Assembly: GCA_021798135.1 (NCBI GenBank)
Contig: JAJZYI010000028.1
Span: 1-18,094, forward strand
DNA: 18,094 bases
Direction of reading: 5' to 3'
From: Actinomycetes bacterium
GTDB taxonomy: Bacteria > Actinomycetota > Acidimicrobiia > Acidimicrobiales > UBA8190
Both the position numbers and the translations under genes were made by a program. Within the stretch, counting starts at the first letter, position 1. The number at the start of each line of letters is the position of its first letter. The notes under the pieces are model-generated. The model worked only from the letters and a program-made list of their open reading frames with translations. It did not search any database and was not told the DNA's origin. This document shows, one piece after another, positions 6,895-14,422 of this stretch.

Positions 6895-8021
6895 CCACGC
6901 AGCACCAGCAGGCAGCGGGCGACGCCCAGAGCAGCAGGCGCCGGCCCCTCGGCCTCGGCCGATGGGGCGAGACCTTGCGCGTCGGGAACATCTCGCTCGT
7001 GTACATGTACGTCCTGGGCTTCATCCTGTTCACCGCCTGGGTGCCGCACCTGTGGCTGGACGGGGTCACCCAGCGGTCCATCTTGAACATCTCCTTCGCG
7101 GTGCCCGCCATCCTCGCCGTGGGCCTGCTCGTCCCCCTGCTGGCCGGCGTGTTCGACCTGTCGATCGGGGGCACGATGGAGTCGGCCAGCGTCATGATCG
7201 CGACGCTGCTCATCTACGACCACATGCCGCTGTGGCTGGGGATCGTCATCACCCTGGCCATCGGGGCGTTCATCGGCATCGTGAACGGCGTGCTGGTGGC
7301 GGTGATCGGCATCGACTCCTTCATCGCCACGCTCGGCACCAGCTCGGTCCTGTCGGCCTTCGCCGTGTGGCGGTCCGGGGGCATCCAGGTCACCGGCTTC
7401 AAGCCGAGCTTCGCCAGCTTCGGCGGGGGCAACATCGGAGGCGGCATCCAGCTCCAGGTGCTCTACCTCGTGATCATCGCCGTCGTCGTGTGGTACGTGG
7501 TCGAGCACACGTCGGTCGGCCGCTACCTGCAGGCGACGGGCGAGAACCAGGACGCGGCGCGCCTGTCCGGCATCCGGACGAAGCGCTACATCTTCGTGAG
7601 CCTGGTCTTCTCGGCGGTGGTGGCCGCGTTCGCCGGGATCGTCGAGACGTCGCTCATCGGTGCCGGGGAGTCGAACCTGGGCAGCCCGTACCTGCTGAGC
7701 GCCTTCGCCGCGTGCTTCCTGGGCGCCACGCAGTTCAAGCAGCGGTTCAACGTGGCCGGCACGGTGGGCGGCGTGTGGGTGCTCGCGTCGGGCGTGGAGG
7801 GCGTCACGCTGGCGCTCAAGAGCTACGCCTGGCTGAACTCGCTCTTCTTCGGCGTGGCGCTCATCGTGGCGGTCGGCATCGGGCGTGCCGTCGAGATCAA
7901 CAACGGCAGGGTGGCCATCCGACGGCGCGCCGCGCTGCCGGTAGCGGGCGGGCCGCCGCAGCCGGGCACGGCCCCCGCACCACGGCACGCCGCCGGCACC
8001 ACGGCCAAGGGCGCCGGCTAG
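6891..8021 (+). CDS. ABC transporter permease, ribose/branched-chain type (BPD_transp_2)
   Basis: A 376-residue integral membrane protein. Hydrophobic segments lie roughly at 35-50, 68-88, 96-109, 114-140, 144-160, 188-205, 235-255, 265-280, 289-304 and 315-333. The family hallmark FDLSIGG (88-94) and the cytoplasmic loop RYLQATGENQDAARLSGI (211-228) match RbsC-type permeases. N- and C-terminal tails (1-30 and about 340-376) are hydrophilic; the C-terminal one is Ala/Pro/Gly-rich. Only one permease gene is present, so the channel is probably a homodimer served by the double ATPase. The TTG start overlaps the ATPase stop, giving coupled translation. Confidence 0.93.
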   Translation: MTTQHQQAAGDAQSSRRRPLGLGRWGETLRVGNISLVYMYVLGFILFTAWVPHLWLDGVTQRSILNISFAVPAILAVGLLVPLLAGVFDLSIGGTMESASVMIATLLIYDHMPLWLGIVITLAIGAFIGIVNGVLVAVIGIDSFIATLGTSSVLSAFAVWRSGGIQVTGFKPSFASFGGGNIGGGIQLQVLYLVIIAVVVWYVVEHTSVGRYLQATGENQDAARLSGIRTKRYIFVSLVFSAVVAAFAGIVETSLIGAGESNLGSPYLLSAFAACFLGATQFKQRFNVAGTVGGVWVLASGVEGVTLALKSYAWLNSLFFGVALIVAVGIGRAVEINNGRVAIRRRAALPVAGGPPQPGTAPAPRHAAGTTAKGAG

Positions 8022-8096
8022 CAGGGCACGGACGCCGGCCCACCCGTCGCCGGCCGACGCGCCATCCCGACCGACCGTCCGCAGGAGTGATCGACC

Positions 8097-9347
8097 ATGG
8101 CGACACTCGAAGGCCTCACCATCAACCGCGACCGCGCCGACAAGCGGGTGACGTTCCTGCCCGAGCCCGAGCCGCGACGGCGGCGCTACACGATCGTGTC
8201 CGTCGACGACCACCTCGTCGAGCCGCCCGACGTGTTCGAGGGGCGGTTGCCGAAGAAGCTGGCGGCCAGGGCGCCGCGCGTGGTGGACGCCGCCGACGGC
8301 AGCCAGGTGTGGGACTTCGACGGGCGGACCATCCCGATGACGGGCGGCAACGCCGTCGCCGGCCGGCCCCCTGCGGAGTACTCGCTGGAGCCGCTCCGCT
8401 ACGACCAGATGCGGCGGGGCGCGTGGGACGTCGACGCCCGGGTGCGCGACATGGACCTCGCCGGCATCTGGTCGTCGATCTGCTTCCCGTCGATGGTGGC
8501 CGGCTTCGCCGGCGCGCGCTTCTGGGAGTGCCCCGACCAGGAGCTGGGCCTGGCGTGTGTCCGGGCGTGGAACGACTGGCACGTCGAGGCCTGGGCCGGC
8601 GCGCACCCCGAGCGGTTCATCCCCCTGGCGCTCACGTGGCTGGGTGACCCGGCGGTCGGCGCCGCTGAGGTCCGGCGGAACGCGTCGCGTGGCGTGCGGG
8701 CCCTGTCGTTCCCCGAGATGCCGGAGAAGCTGGGCCTGCCGAGCGTGCACACCGGGTACTGGGACCCGGTGCTCGACGCGTGCGCCGAGACCGGGACGGT
8801 CCTGTGCCTGCACGTCGGCTCGGCGTCGGCGATCGTGAGCGGCTCGTCGGACGCCCCGCACGACGTCGTGACGGCCCTGTTCTTCGTGGGCTCGATCATC
8901 GCCACGGCCGACTGGCTGTTCTCCAAGGCGTGCCTGCGGTTCCCGGAGCTGAGGATCGCGCTGTCGGAAGGCGGTGTCGGCTGGGTCCCGGCCCTGCAGG
9001 ACCGCGTGGAGCACTGCTTCCGGTACAAGGAGTTCACGGGCGGCTGGGTCGGGGAGGCCATGCACCCGCTGGAGGTGCTGGCCCGCAACTTCTACTTCTG
9101 CGCCCTCGATGACCTGGCGGGCTTCCAGATGCTGGAGCGGGTCGGGGCGGACCGGGTGATGGTGGAGTGCGACTACCCGCACGCCGACTCGACCTGGCCC
9201 GACACCCAGGAGTACCTGCACCGGCAGCTCGGGACGCTGCCGGCGGACACCGTCGACCGGCTCACGTGGCGCAACGCCTGCGAGCTGTTCGGGGCGGACG
9301 TCCCCGAGGCGGTGCGGAGCGGGGCGTGGCACGCGGCTGGCGGGTGA
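8097..9347 (+). CDS. Amidohydrolase_2-family metal-dependent hydrolase/decarboxylase
   Basis: A 416-residue TIM-barrel protein of the amidohydrolase-related family that includes ACMSD and gamma-resorcylate decarboxylases. Candidate metal or active-site residues are D37/H39 with E42 (in SVDDHLVEPP), H170 (GAHPERF), H239 (CLHVGS), E291 (LSEGGVGW) and D359 with H362 (VECDYPHADSTWP). The usual N-terminal H-x-H is D-x-H here (D37, H39), a substitution common in actinobacterial members of this family. AGGAG (8083-8087) lies 9 bases before ATG 8097. It sits 75 bases after the permease, so cotranscription with the importer is plausible. It could decarboxylate or hydrolyse an imported acid or lactone; the substrate is unknown. 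Confidence 0.9.
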   Translation: MATLEGLTINRDRADKRVTFLPEPEPRRRRYTIVSVDDHLVEPPDVFEGRLPKKLAARAPRVVDAADGSQVWDFDGRTIPMTGGNAVAGRPPAEYSLEPLRYDQMRRGAWDVDARVRDMDLAGIWSSICFPSMVAGFAGARFWECPDQELGLACVRAWNDWHVEAWAGAHPERFIPLALTWLGDPAVGAAEVRRNASRGVRALSFPEMPEKLGLPSVHTGYWDPVLDACAETGTVLCLHVGSASAIVSGSSDAPHDVVTALFFVGSIIATADWLFSKACLRFPELRIALSEGGVGWVPALQDRVEHCFRYKEFTGGWVGEAMHPLEVLARNFYFCALDDLAGFQMLERVGADRVMVECDYPHADSTWPDTQEYLHRQLGTLPADTVDRLTWRNACELFGADVPEAVRSGAWHAAGG

Positions 9348-9355
9348 GCACGGCG

Positions 9356-9373
9356 GCGGGCGCTCGCGCCCGC
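9356..9373 (+). terminator. Short hairpin after the amidohydrolase gene
   Basis: GCGGGCG pairs with CGCCCGC around a CTCG tetraloop, 8 bases after the stop at 9347. It is the only structured element I saw in the 106-base gap before the next dehydrogenase. It may be a weak terminator or a processing site. Confidence 0.35.
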
Positions 9374-9453
9374 GACCCGGCGCCACCGCGACGCCGGGAC
9401 GATCACGACCGCCGGTCCCCCGCGGGCCGGCCGACGAGGGAAAGGGCACGACG

Positions 9454-10569
9454 ATGAAGACGCAGGGAGCGCTCCTGTGGGAGCCGGGGACGCGGTCGGG
9501 CTGGACCGTCGAGGAGCTCGAGCTCGACCCGCCGAAGACGGGCGAGGTGCGCGTCCAGCTCGCCGCCGCCGGCCTGTGCCACTCCGACTACCACTACGAC
9601 GCCGGCGACGGCATCGTCGACTTCACGCTCCTCGGCGGGCACGAGGGTGCCGGAACCGTGGTCGAGCTGGGCCCCGGGGTCACGGAGCTCGCGGAGGGCG
9701 ACCGGGTGATCACGACCTTCATGCCGTCGTGCGGCCGCTGCAGGTGGTGCATGAGCGGGCGGGGCAACCTGTGCGACCGCGGCGCCGGCCTGATGCAGGG
9801 GAAGGCGCTCGACGGCACCTGCCGCGTGCACGCCCGAGGCGGGGACGTCGGCGCCATGACCTACCTGGGCACGTTCTCCCGCGACATCGTCTGCCCGACG
9901 GACTCCCTGGTGACGATCGGCGACGACATCCCGTGGCCGGCCGCGGCGATCACCGGGTGCGCCGTGCCGACGGGGTGGGGGACCGCGGTGAACATCGCCG
10001 GGGTGGAGATCGGCGACGTGGTCGTGGTCATCGGGACCGGCGGGGTCGGGATGAACGCCGTGCAGGGTGCCCGCAACGCCGGTGCCCAGACGATCGTCGC
10101 CGTCGACCCGATCGAGTGGAAGCGCAAGGTCGCCCACGACTTCGGCGCCACCCACGACGCCGCCGACGTCGCCGAGGCGACGGAGCTGGTGGCGGACCTC
10201 ACCCACGGCGTGATGGCCGAGCGGGTCATCGTGACCATGGGGGTCGTCGACGGGCAGATCGTGGACCCGGCGCTCGACCTGACCGCCAAGGGCGGTGTGC
10301 TCGCCATCGGCGGCGTGTCCGCCATGAGCCAGCACCAGGCCGCCTTCAGCATCTTCCCGTTCGTGATGACCGAGAAGCAGATCCGAGGCGGGCTCTACGG
10401 CGGCTCGATCACGCGCAACGCCATCCCGATGCTCCTCGACCTCTACCGCAAGGGCGAGCTGAAGCTCGACGAGCTCGTGACCCGGACGTACAGCCTCGAC
10501 CAGATCAACGAGGGCTACCGGGACATGGAGGAGGGGAAGAACATCCGGGGGGTGCTCGTCTACGACTGA
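9454..10569 (+). CDS. NDMA-dependent-type zinc alcohol dehydrogenase (mycofactocin-associated)
   Basis: A 371-residue class III-like zinc alcohol dehydrogenase. The N-terminus (KTQGALLWEPG, then VEELELDPPKTGEV and AAGLCHSDYH) and the loop FMPSCGRCRWCMSGRGNLCDRGA match the Rxyl_3153/NDMA-dependent family (TIGR03989). In that family NAD(H) stays tightly bound and is reoxidised through the redox cofactor mycofactocin in vivo. Catalytic zinc ligands are C42, H63/E64 and C169; structural zinc cysteines are C93, C96, C99 and C107; the nucleotide motif GTGGVG is at 194-199 with D218 after the next strand. A GAGGGAAAGGG stretch precedes ATG 9454. It would oxidise an alcohol to an aldehyde or ketone. 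The family call is from recognisable motifs; mycofactocin use is established for the family, not shown here. Confidence 0.9.
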   Translation: MKTQGALLWEPGTRSGWTVEELELDPPKTGEVRVQLAAAGLCHSDYHYDAGDGIVDFTLLGGHEGAGTVVELGPGVTELAEGDRVITTFMPSCGRCRWCMSGRGNLCDRGAGLMQGKALDGTCRVHARGGDVGAMTYLGTFSRDIVCPTDSLVTIGDDIPWPAAAITGCAVPTGWGTAVNIAGVEIGDVVVVIGTGGVGMNAVQGARNAGAQTIVAVDPIEWKRKVAHDFGATHDAADVAEATELVADLTHGVMAERVIVTMGVVDGQIVDPALDLTAKGGVLAIGGVSAMSQHQAAFSIFPFVMTEKQIRGGLYGGSITRNAIPMLLDLYRKGELKLDELVTRTYSLDQINEGYRDMEEGKNIRGVLVYD

Positions 10570-10575
10570 GCCGGT

Positions 10576-10610
10576 GCGCGCCGCCGGCGGCCGACGCCGC
10601 CGCGGCGCGC
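10576..10610 (+). terminator. Strong hairpin terminator after the NDMA-type dehydrogenase
   Basis: Bases 10576-10591 pair with 10596-10610 over 15 base pairs with one bulged C and a CGAC loop, 6 bases after the stop codon. No T-tract. It probably ends or strongly limits the transcript from the left. Confidence 0.6.
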
Positions 10611-10635
10611 CATCCTGCGCTCCCACCGTCCACGT

Positions 10636-10696
10636 GCTCGGCGGCGTCCTGCCGCCGAGCCGCCCCCGGCGAGCCCGACCGACCCGCTCGCCGGGG
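10636..10696 (+). other. Two further perfect hairpins in front of the molybdenum hydroxylase operon
   Basis: GCTCGGCGGC (10636-10645) pairs with GCCGCCGAGC (10651-10660) around a 5-base loop: 10 perfect base pairs. CCCCGGCGAGC (10664-10674) pairs with GCTCGCCGGGG (10686-10696) around an 11-base loop: 11 perfect base pairs. Together with 10576-10610 they fill nearly the whole 146-base gap. The last ends 19 bases before the large-subunit start. They could be a leader regulating the operon, protein-binding operators, or stacked terminators. I saw no clear promoter between them. Confidence 0.5.
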
Positions 10697-10715
10697 CACG
10701 AGCAGAGAGGAACCC

Positions 10716-13025
10716 ATGTCGCTCATCGGCGCGAAGGTGTTGCGGAAGGAGGACCCGAACCTGGTCACCGGGCGCGGCTCCTTCGTCGACGACCTGCGGC
10801 CCGACCGCTGCCTCACCATGGCGTTCGTGCCGTCCACCGAGGCCCACGCCCGGGTCCGGTCGGTCGACGCCAGCGAGGCCGCGGCCCTGCCGGGCGTGGC
10901 GGCCGTCTGGACGGCGGCCGACGTCGCCCACCTGCCGCCGTGCCCGGGGCTGCCCGGGCTGGAGCGACCGCTGCTGGCCTCCGACGTCGTCCGGTTCGTC
11001 GGCGAGCCGGTGGCGGTGGTCGTGGCCGAGGACCGCTACCTGGCGGCCGACGCCGTCGCCGCCGTCGTGGTCGACTACGAGCCGCTCCCCGCCGTGGTGG
11101 GGGTCCAGGCGGCGCTGGCGGCGGACGCCCCCGCCCTGTTCCCGGCCCTGGGCGGCAACCTGGTCTTCGAGCAGCCCTGGGAGAGCGACCTGGCCGACGT
11201 CTTCGCGGCCGCCCCGCGCACGGCGTCGCTCCACATCGTGAACAACCGGTGCGCGCCCACGCCGATCGAGCCCAACGCCTGCCTGGCGGACTGGGGGCCG
11301 TCGGGCCTCACCCTGTGGGCCGCCTTCCAGGCGCCGCACCACCTGCGGAACAAGCTGGCCGAGTTCTTCGGCATCGCCCACGACGAGACCCGGGTCATCG
11401 CCCCCGACGTCGGCGGCGGGTTCGGCGCCAAGATCAACCTGGTGCCGGAGCTGTACCTCGCCCCGGCGCTCTCCCGGGCGCTCGGGCGCCCGGTCAAGTA
11501 CGTGCAGACCCGCAGCGAGTGCCTGCAGGCGATGTACCACGGCCGGGCCCAGGAGCAGGACGTGGACGTGGCCTTCGACGACGACGGCCGGCTGCTGGGC
11601 CTGCGGTTCATGGTGACGCAGGACAACGGCGGCTACCCGGACCCCGGTGGCATGGGCCTGCCCGCGCTCACGACGGCGATGGCCACCGGGTGCTACAAGG
11701 TCCCTCGGGTGGCCGTGGGCTGGCGGAACGTCGTCACCAACACCACGCCGGTGGCCTCGTACCGGGGCGCGGGCCGTCCCGAGGCCACGTTCATGATCGA
11801 GCGGGTCGTGGACCTCGTCGCCGACGAGACCGGCCTCGACCCGCTCGAGGTCCGGCGCCGCAACTTCATCCAGCCCGACGAGTTCCCGTACGCCACCTCC
11901 TCGCCGCTGGCGGTCTACGACAGCGGGAACTACCCCGGCGCCCTCGACGAGCTGCTCCGGATCCTCGACTACGACGCCGTGCGCCAGGAGCAGCGCCGCA
12001 ACCTCGACGACGACACCAAGCCCCTCATCGGCGTCGGCTTCTCCACCTGGGTGGAGATCGCCGGGTTCGGCCCGCCCGGCTCCCTCGAGGCGTTCGGGCA
12101 CCTGGGGTCGTGGGAGTCGGCGCAGATCCGGGTGCAGCCGGACGGCAGCGCCATCGTCTACACCGGAGCCTCGCCGCACGGCCAGGGCACGGAGACGACG
12201 TTCGCCCAGATCGCCGCGGACAACCTCGGCATCCCGTTCGAGCGGATCTCGGTCCGCCACGGCGACACCGCCACGGTGCTGCAGGGGATCGGCACCATGG
12301 GCTCGCGCTGCACCGCCATCGCCGGCGAGGGCGTGCGCGCCGCCGCCACCACGGTCCTCGGACGGGCCAAGGAGATCGCCGCGCACCTGCTCGAGGCCGA
12401 TCCGGCCGACCTCCAGGCGGAGGACGGCGCGTTCACGGTGCGCGGGACGCCGGCCCGGAGCGTGTCGTGGAACGACGTCGCCTGGGCGAGCTTCCGACCG
12501 CTGGACCTCCCGGAGGGGATGACGCCGGGGTCGCTCGAGACCAGCGTGTTCCAGCAGGTCGCGAACTTCAGCTTCCCGTCGGGGGCCTACGCGTGCGTGG
12601 TGGAGGTCGACCGCCACACGGGCAGGGTGGGTGTCCGGGGCTTCTACCTGGTGGACGACTGCGGCACCGTCATCAACCCCCTGCTGGCCGAGGGCCAGGT
12701 CCAGGGCGGGATCGCCCAGGGCATCGCCCAGGCGCTGTTCGAGGAGGTCAGCTACGACCCGCAGGGCGCGCTCCTCACCTCGACGCTCATGGACTACCTG
12801 GTGCCGGCGGCGCCGGACCTGCCCGGCTTCGTGTCGAGCCGGATCTGCACGCCGACGCCGAACAGCGTCCTCGGAGCCAAGGGGATCGGCGAGTCCGGGT
12901 CGATCGGCTCCCCGCCTGCGGTCGTGAACGCCGTGGTGGACGCACTCGCCCACCTCGGCGTCCGCCACGTCGACATGCCGGTCACGCCCCAGAAGGTGTG
13001 GCGGCTCCTGGAAGGAGCACGATGA
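10716..13025 (+). CDS. Molybdenum hydroxylase large subunit (xanthine dehydrogenase/CoxL family, form II type)
   Basis: A 769-residue molybdopterin-binding catalytic subunit. It starts with the family N-terminus GAKVLRKEDPNLVTGRGSFVDD. Molybdenum-cofactor motifs are the Q-containing loop AFQAPHHLR (Q205), DVGGGFGAK (231-239), the active-site loop SYRGAGR (348-354) and the C-terminal GESGSIGS with the catalytic base E726. SYRGAGR resembles the AYRGAGR of form II CoxL-like proteins; true CO dehydrogenases have AYxCSFR with a copper-binding Cys. So this should hydroxylate an organic substrate using water, not oxidise CO. AGAGG (10706-10710) precedes ATG 10716. Its stop overlaps the next start (ATGA). 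The order large, small, medium differs from the usual coxMSL order. Confidence 0.95.
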   Translation: MSLIGAKVLRKEDPNLVTGRGSFVDDLRPDRCLTMAFVPSTEAHARVRSVDASEAAALPGVAAVWTAADVAHLPPCPGLPGLERPLLASDVVRFVGEPVAVVVAEDRYLAADAVAAVVVDYEPLPAVVGVQAALAADAPALFPALGGNLVFEQPWESDLADVFAAAPRTASLHIVNNRCAPTPIEPNACLADWGPSGLTLWAAFQAPHHLRNKLAEFFGIAHDETRVIAPDVGGGFGAKINLVPELYLAPALSRALGRPVKYVQTRSECLQAMYHGRAQEQDVDVAFDDDGRLLGLRFMVTQDNGGYPDPGGMGLPALTTAMATGCYKVPRVAVGWRNVVTNTTPVASYRGAGRPEATFMIERVVDLVADETGLDPLEVRRRNFIQPDEFPYATSSPLAVYDSGNYPGALDELLRILDYDAVRQEQRRNLDDDTKPLIGVGFSTWVEIAGFGPPGSLEAFGHLGSWESAQIRVQPDGSAIVYTGASPHGQGTETTFAQIAADNLGIPFERISVRHGDTATVLQGIGTMGSRCTAIAGEGVRAAATTVLGRAKEIAAHLLEADPADLQAEDGAFTVRGTPARSVSWNDVAWASFRPLDLPEGMTPGSLETSVFQQVANFSFPSGAYACVVEVDRHTGRVGVRGFYLVDDCGTVINPLLAEGQVQGGIAQGIAQALFEEVSYDPQGALLTSTLMDYLVPAAPDLPGFVSSRICTPTPNSVLGAKGIGESGSIGSPPAVVNAVVDALAHLGVRHVDMPVTPQKVWRLLEGAR

Positions 13026-13543
13026 ACAGGATCCCGGTCCGGGTCACGGTCAACGGGGAGCCCACCGAGCACGACGTCGAGCCACGGCTGCTGCTGGTGC
13101 ACCACCTGCGCGAGACGCTCAGGCTGACCGGCACGCACGTCGGGTGCGACACGTCGAACTGCGGCGCCTGCACCGTGCTCCTCGACGGCGAGCCGGTCAA
13201 GTCGTGCACCGTGCTGGCCGTCCAGGCCGACGGGCACCAGGTCACGACGGTGGAGGGCCTGGCCGCCGGGGACGGTCGGCTCACCGCCGTCCAGGAGGGG
13301 TTCCGCCGCGAGCACGGGCTGCAGTGCGGGTACTGCACGCCGGGCATGATCATGGCGGCCACCGGCCTGCTGGCAGCGGAGCCCGACCCCCCCGAGCACC
13401 GCATCCGCGAGGCGCTCGAGGGCAACCTGTGCCGCTGCACCGGGTACCAGATGATCGTCAACGCGGTGCGCTGGGCTGCAGCGCACGCCGGCGAGACGTT
13501 CGACGTGGCCACGGGCCCGCGGCAGGCGGAGGGGGCGGCGTGA
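13022..13543 (+). CDS. Molybdenum hydroxylase 2Fe-2S subunit (CoxS family)
   Basis: A 173-residue iron-sulfur subunit, normal length. The plant-ferredoxin-like [2Fe-2S] cluster is bound by C42, C47, C50 and C62 (GCDTSNCGAC, then SC). The second, helical [2Fe-2S] cluster is bound by C102, C105, C137 and C139 (QCGYCTPGM and LCRCTGY). All eight ligands are intact. It carries electrons from the molybdenum centre to FAD. Four-base overlaps with both neighbours (ATGA at 13022, GTGA at 13540) show a translationally coupled three-gene unit. Confidence 0.97.
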   Translation: MNRIPVRVTVNGEPTEHDVEPRLLLVHHLRETLRLTGTHVGCDTSNCGACTVLLDGEPVKSCTVLAVQADGHQVTTVEGLAAGDGRLTAVQEGFRREHGLQCGYCTPGMIMAATGLLAAEPDPPEHRIREALEGNLCRCTGYQMIVNAVRWAAAHAGETFDVATGPRQAEGAA

Positions 13544-14361
13544 TCCCGGCGCGGTTCGACTACCACCGGGCCGCCGACGCCGCCCACGCGCTGGCGCTGC
13601 TCGGCGAACTGGGCGACGAGGCCAAGCTGCTCGCGGGCGGCCACTCGCTCGTCCCGCTCATGAAGCTCGGCCTCGCCCAGCCGGCGGCGCTGGTCGACGT
13701 GGGCGACGTGCGGGAGCTCAGCTACGTCGACGAGCGCGACGGCGTCCTCGCCGTCGGCGCGCTCACCCGCTACCGCGACATCGAGCGCTCGGAGCTGGCC
13801 CGGCGCCTCGTCCCGATCCTGGCTCATGCCACCGGGCGGATCGGCGACCCGCAGGTCCGCGCCCGCGGCACCATCGGCGGCTCGCTCGCCCACGGCGACC
13901 CGGCGGCGGACCTTCCCGCCGTGGCCGTGGCGACCGGGGCCGTCATGGTCGTCCGCGGCCCCGGCGGCGAGCGCCACGTGCCCGCCCGGGAGTTCTTCCG
14001 CGGCTTCCTCGAGACGGCGCTGCAACCCGACGAGATGCTCGTGGAGGTCCGCTTCCCGGCCTCGGGGGTCGAGCCGTGGGCGTACGAGAAGTTCAGCCGG
14101 CGGGCACAGGACTACGCCATCGTCGGTGTCGCCGTCGTCCGGGGGCCCGAACCGGGCATCGCGCTGGTCAACATGGACAGCACCCCGGTCTTCTGCGCGG
14201 CCGCGAGTGCCGCGCTCGGCCGGGGCGAGGAGGCCCGTGCGGTCGCCGAGCTGGCCGCTGCCGACGGGCGGCCGCCCAGCGACCTGAACGGGGACGGCGC
14301 CTACCGCCGTCACCTGGCCCGCGTGCTGACGGAGCGGGCCGTGCGCGCGGCGGCGATCTAG
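13540..14361 (+). CDS. Molybdenum hydroxylase FAD subunit (CoxM family)
   Basis: A 273-residue FAD-binding subunit. The GTG start at 13540 overlaps the upstream stop (GTGA), follows GGAGGGGG, and gives the family-typical N-terminus IPARFDYHRAADAAHAL. FAD pyrophosphate motifs AGGHS (32-36) and TIGGS (111-115, followed by LAHGDPAADLPA) are intact. It passes electrons from the iron-sulfur clusters to an external acceptor, normally quinone, NAD or an unidentified carrier in this family. It completes the three-subunit enzyme. Confidence 0.96.
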   Translation: MIPARFDYHRAADAAHALALLGELGDEAKLLAGGHSLVPLMKLGLAQPAALVDVGDVRELSYVDERDGVLAVGALTRYRDIERSELARRLVPILAHATGRIGDPQVRARGTIGGSLAHGDPAADLPAVAVATGAVMVVRGPGGERHVPAREFFRGFLETALQPDEMLVEVRFPASGVEPWAYEKFSRRAQDYAIVGVAVVRGPEPGIALVNMDSTPVFCAAASAALGRGEEARAVAELAAADGRPPSDLNGDGAYRRHLARVLTERAVRAAAI

Positions 14362-14408
14362 TGCCTCGCCCGGCGACGTCGGCTCCCGGCGGCGCCGGCA
14401 CGTCCGAC

Positions 14409-14414
14409 AAGGAG
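14409..14414 (+). promoter_or_regulatory. Ribosome binding site deciding the SDR start
   Basis: AAGGAG lies 8 bases before ATG 14423 but only 2 bases before the in-frame GTG 14417, so ATG 14423 is the likely start. Confidence 0.75.
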
Positions 14415-14422
14415 CTGTGAGC

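Noticed and set aside
6714..9449. A 911-codon open frame on the minus strand across permease and amidohydrolase
   Set aside because: It is a shadow of the two sense genes: low-complexity Arg/Gly/His/Asp composition and no domain.
10716..14361. Aerobic CO dehydrogenase (coxLSM)
   Set aside because: The large subunit has SYRGAGR and not the copper-binding AYxCSFR loop of true CO dehydrogenase.
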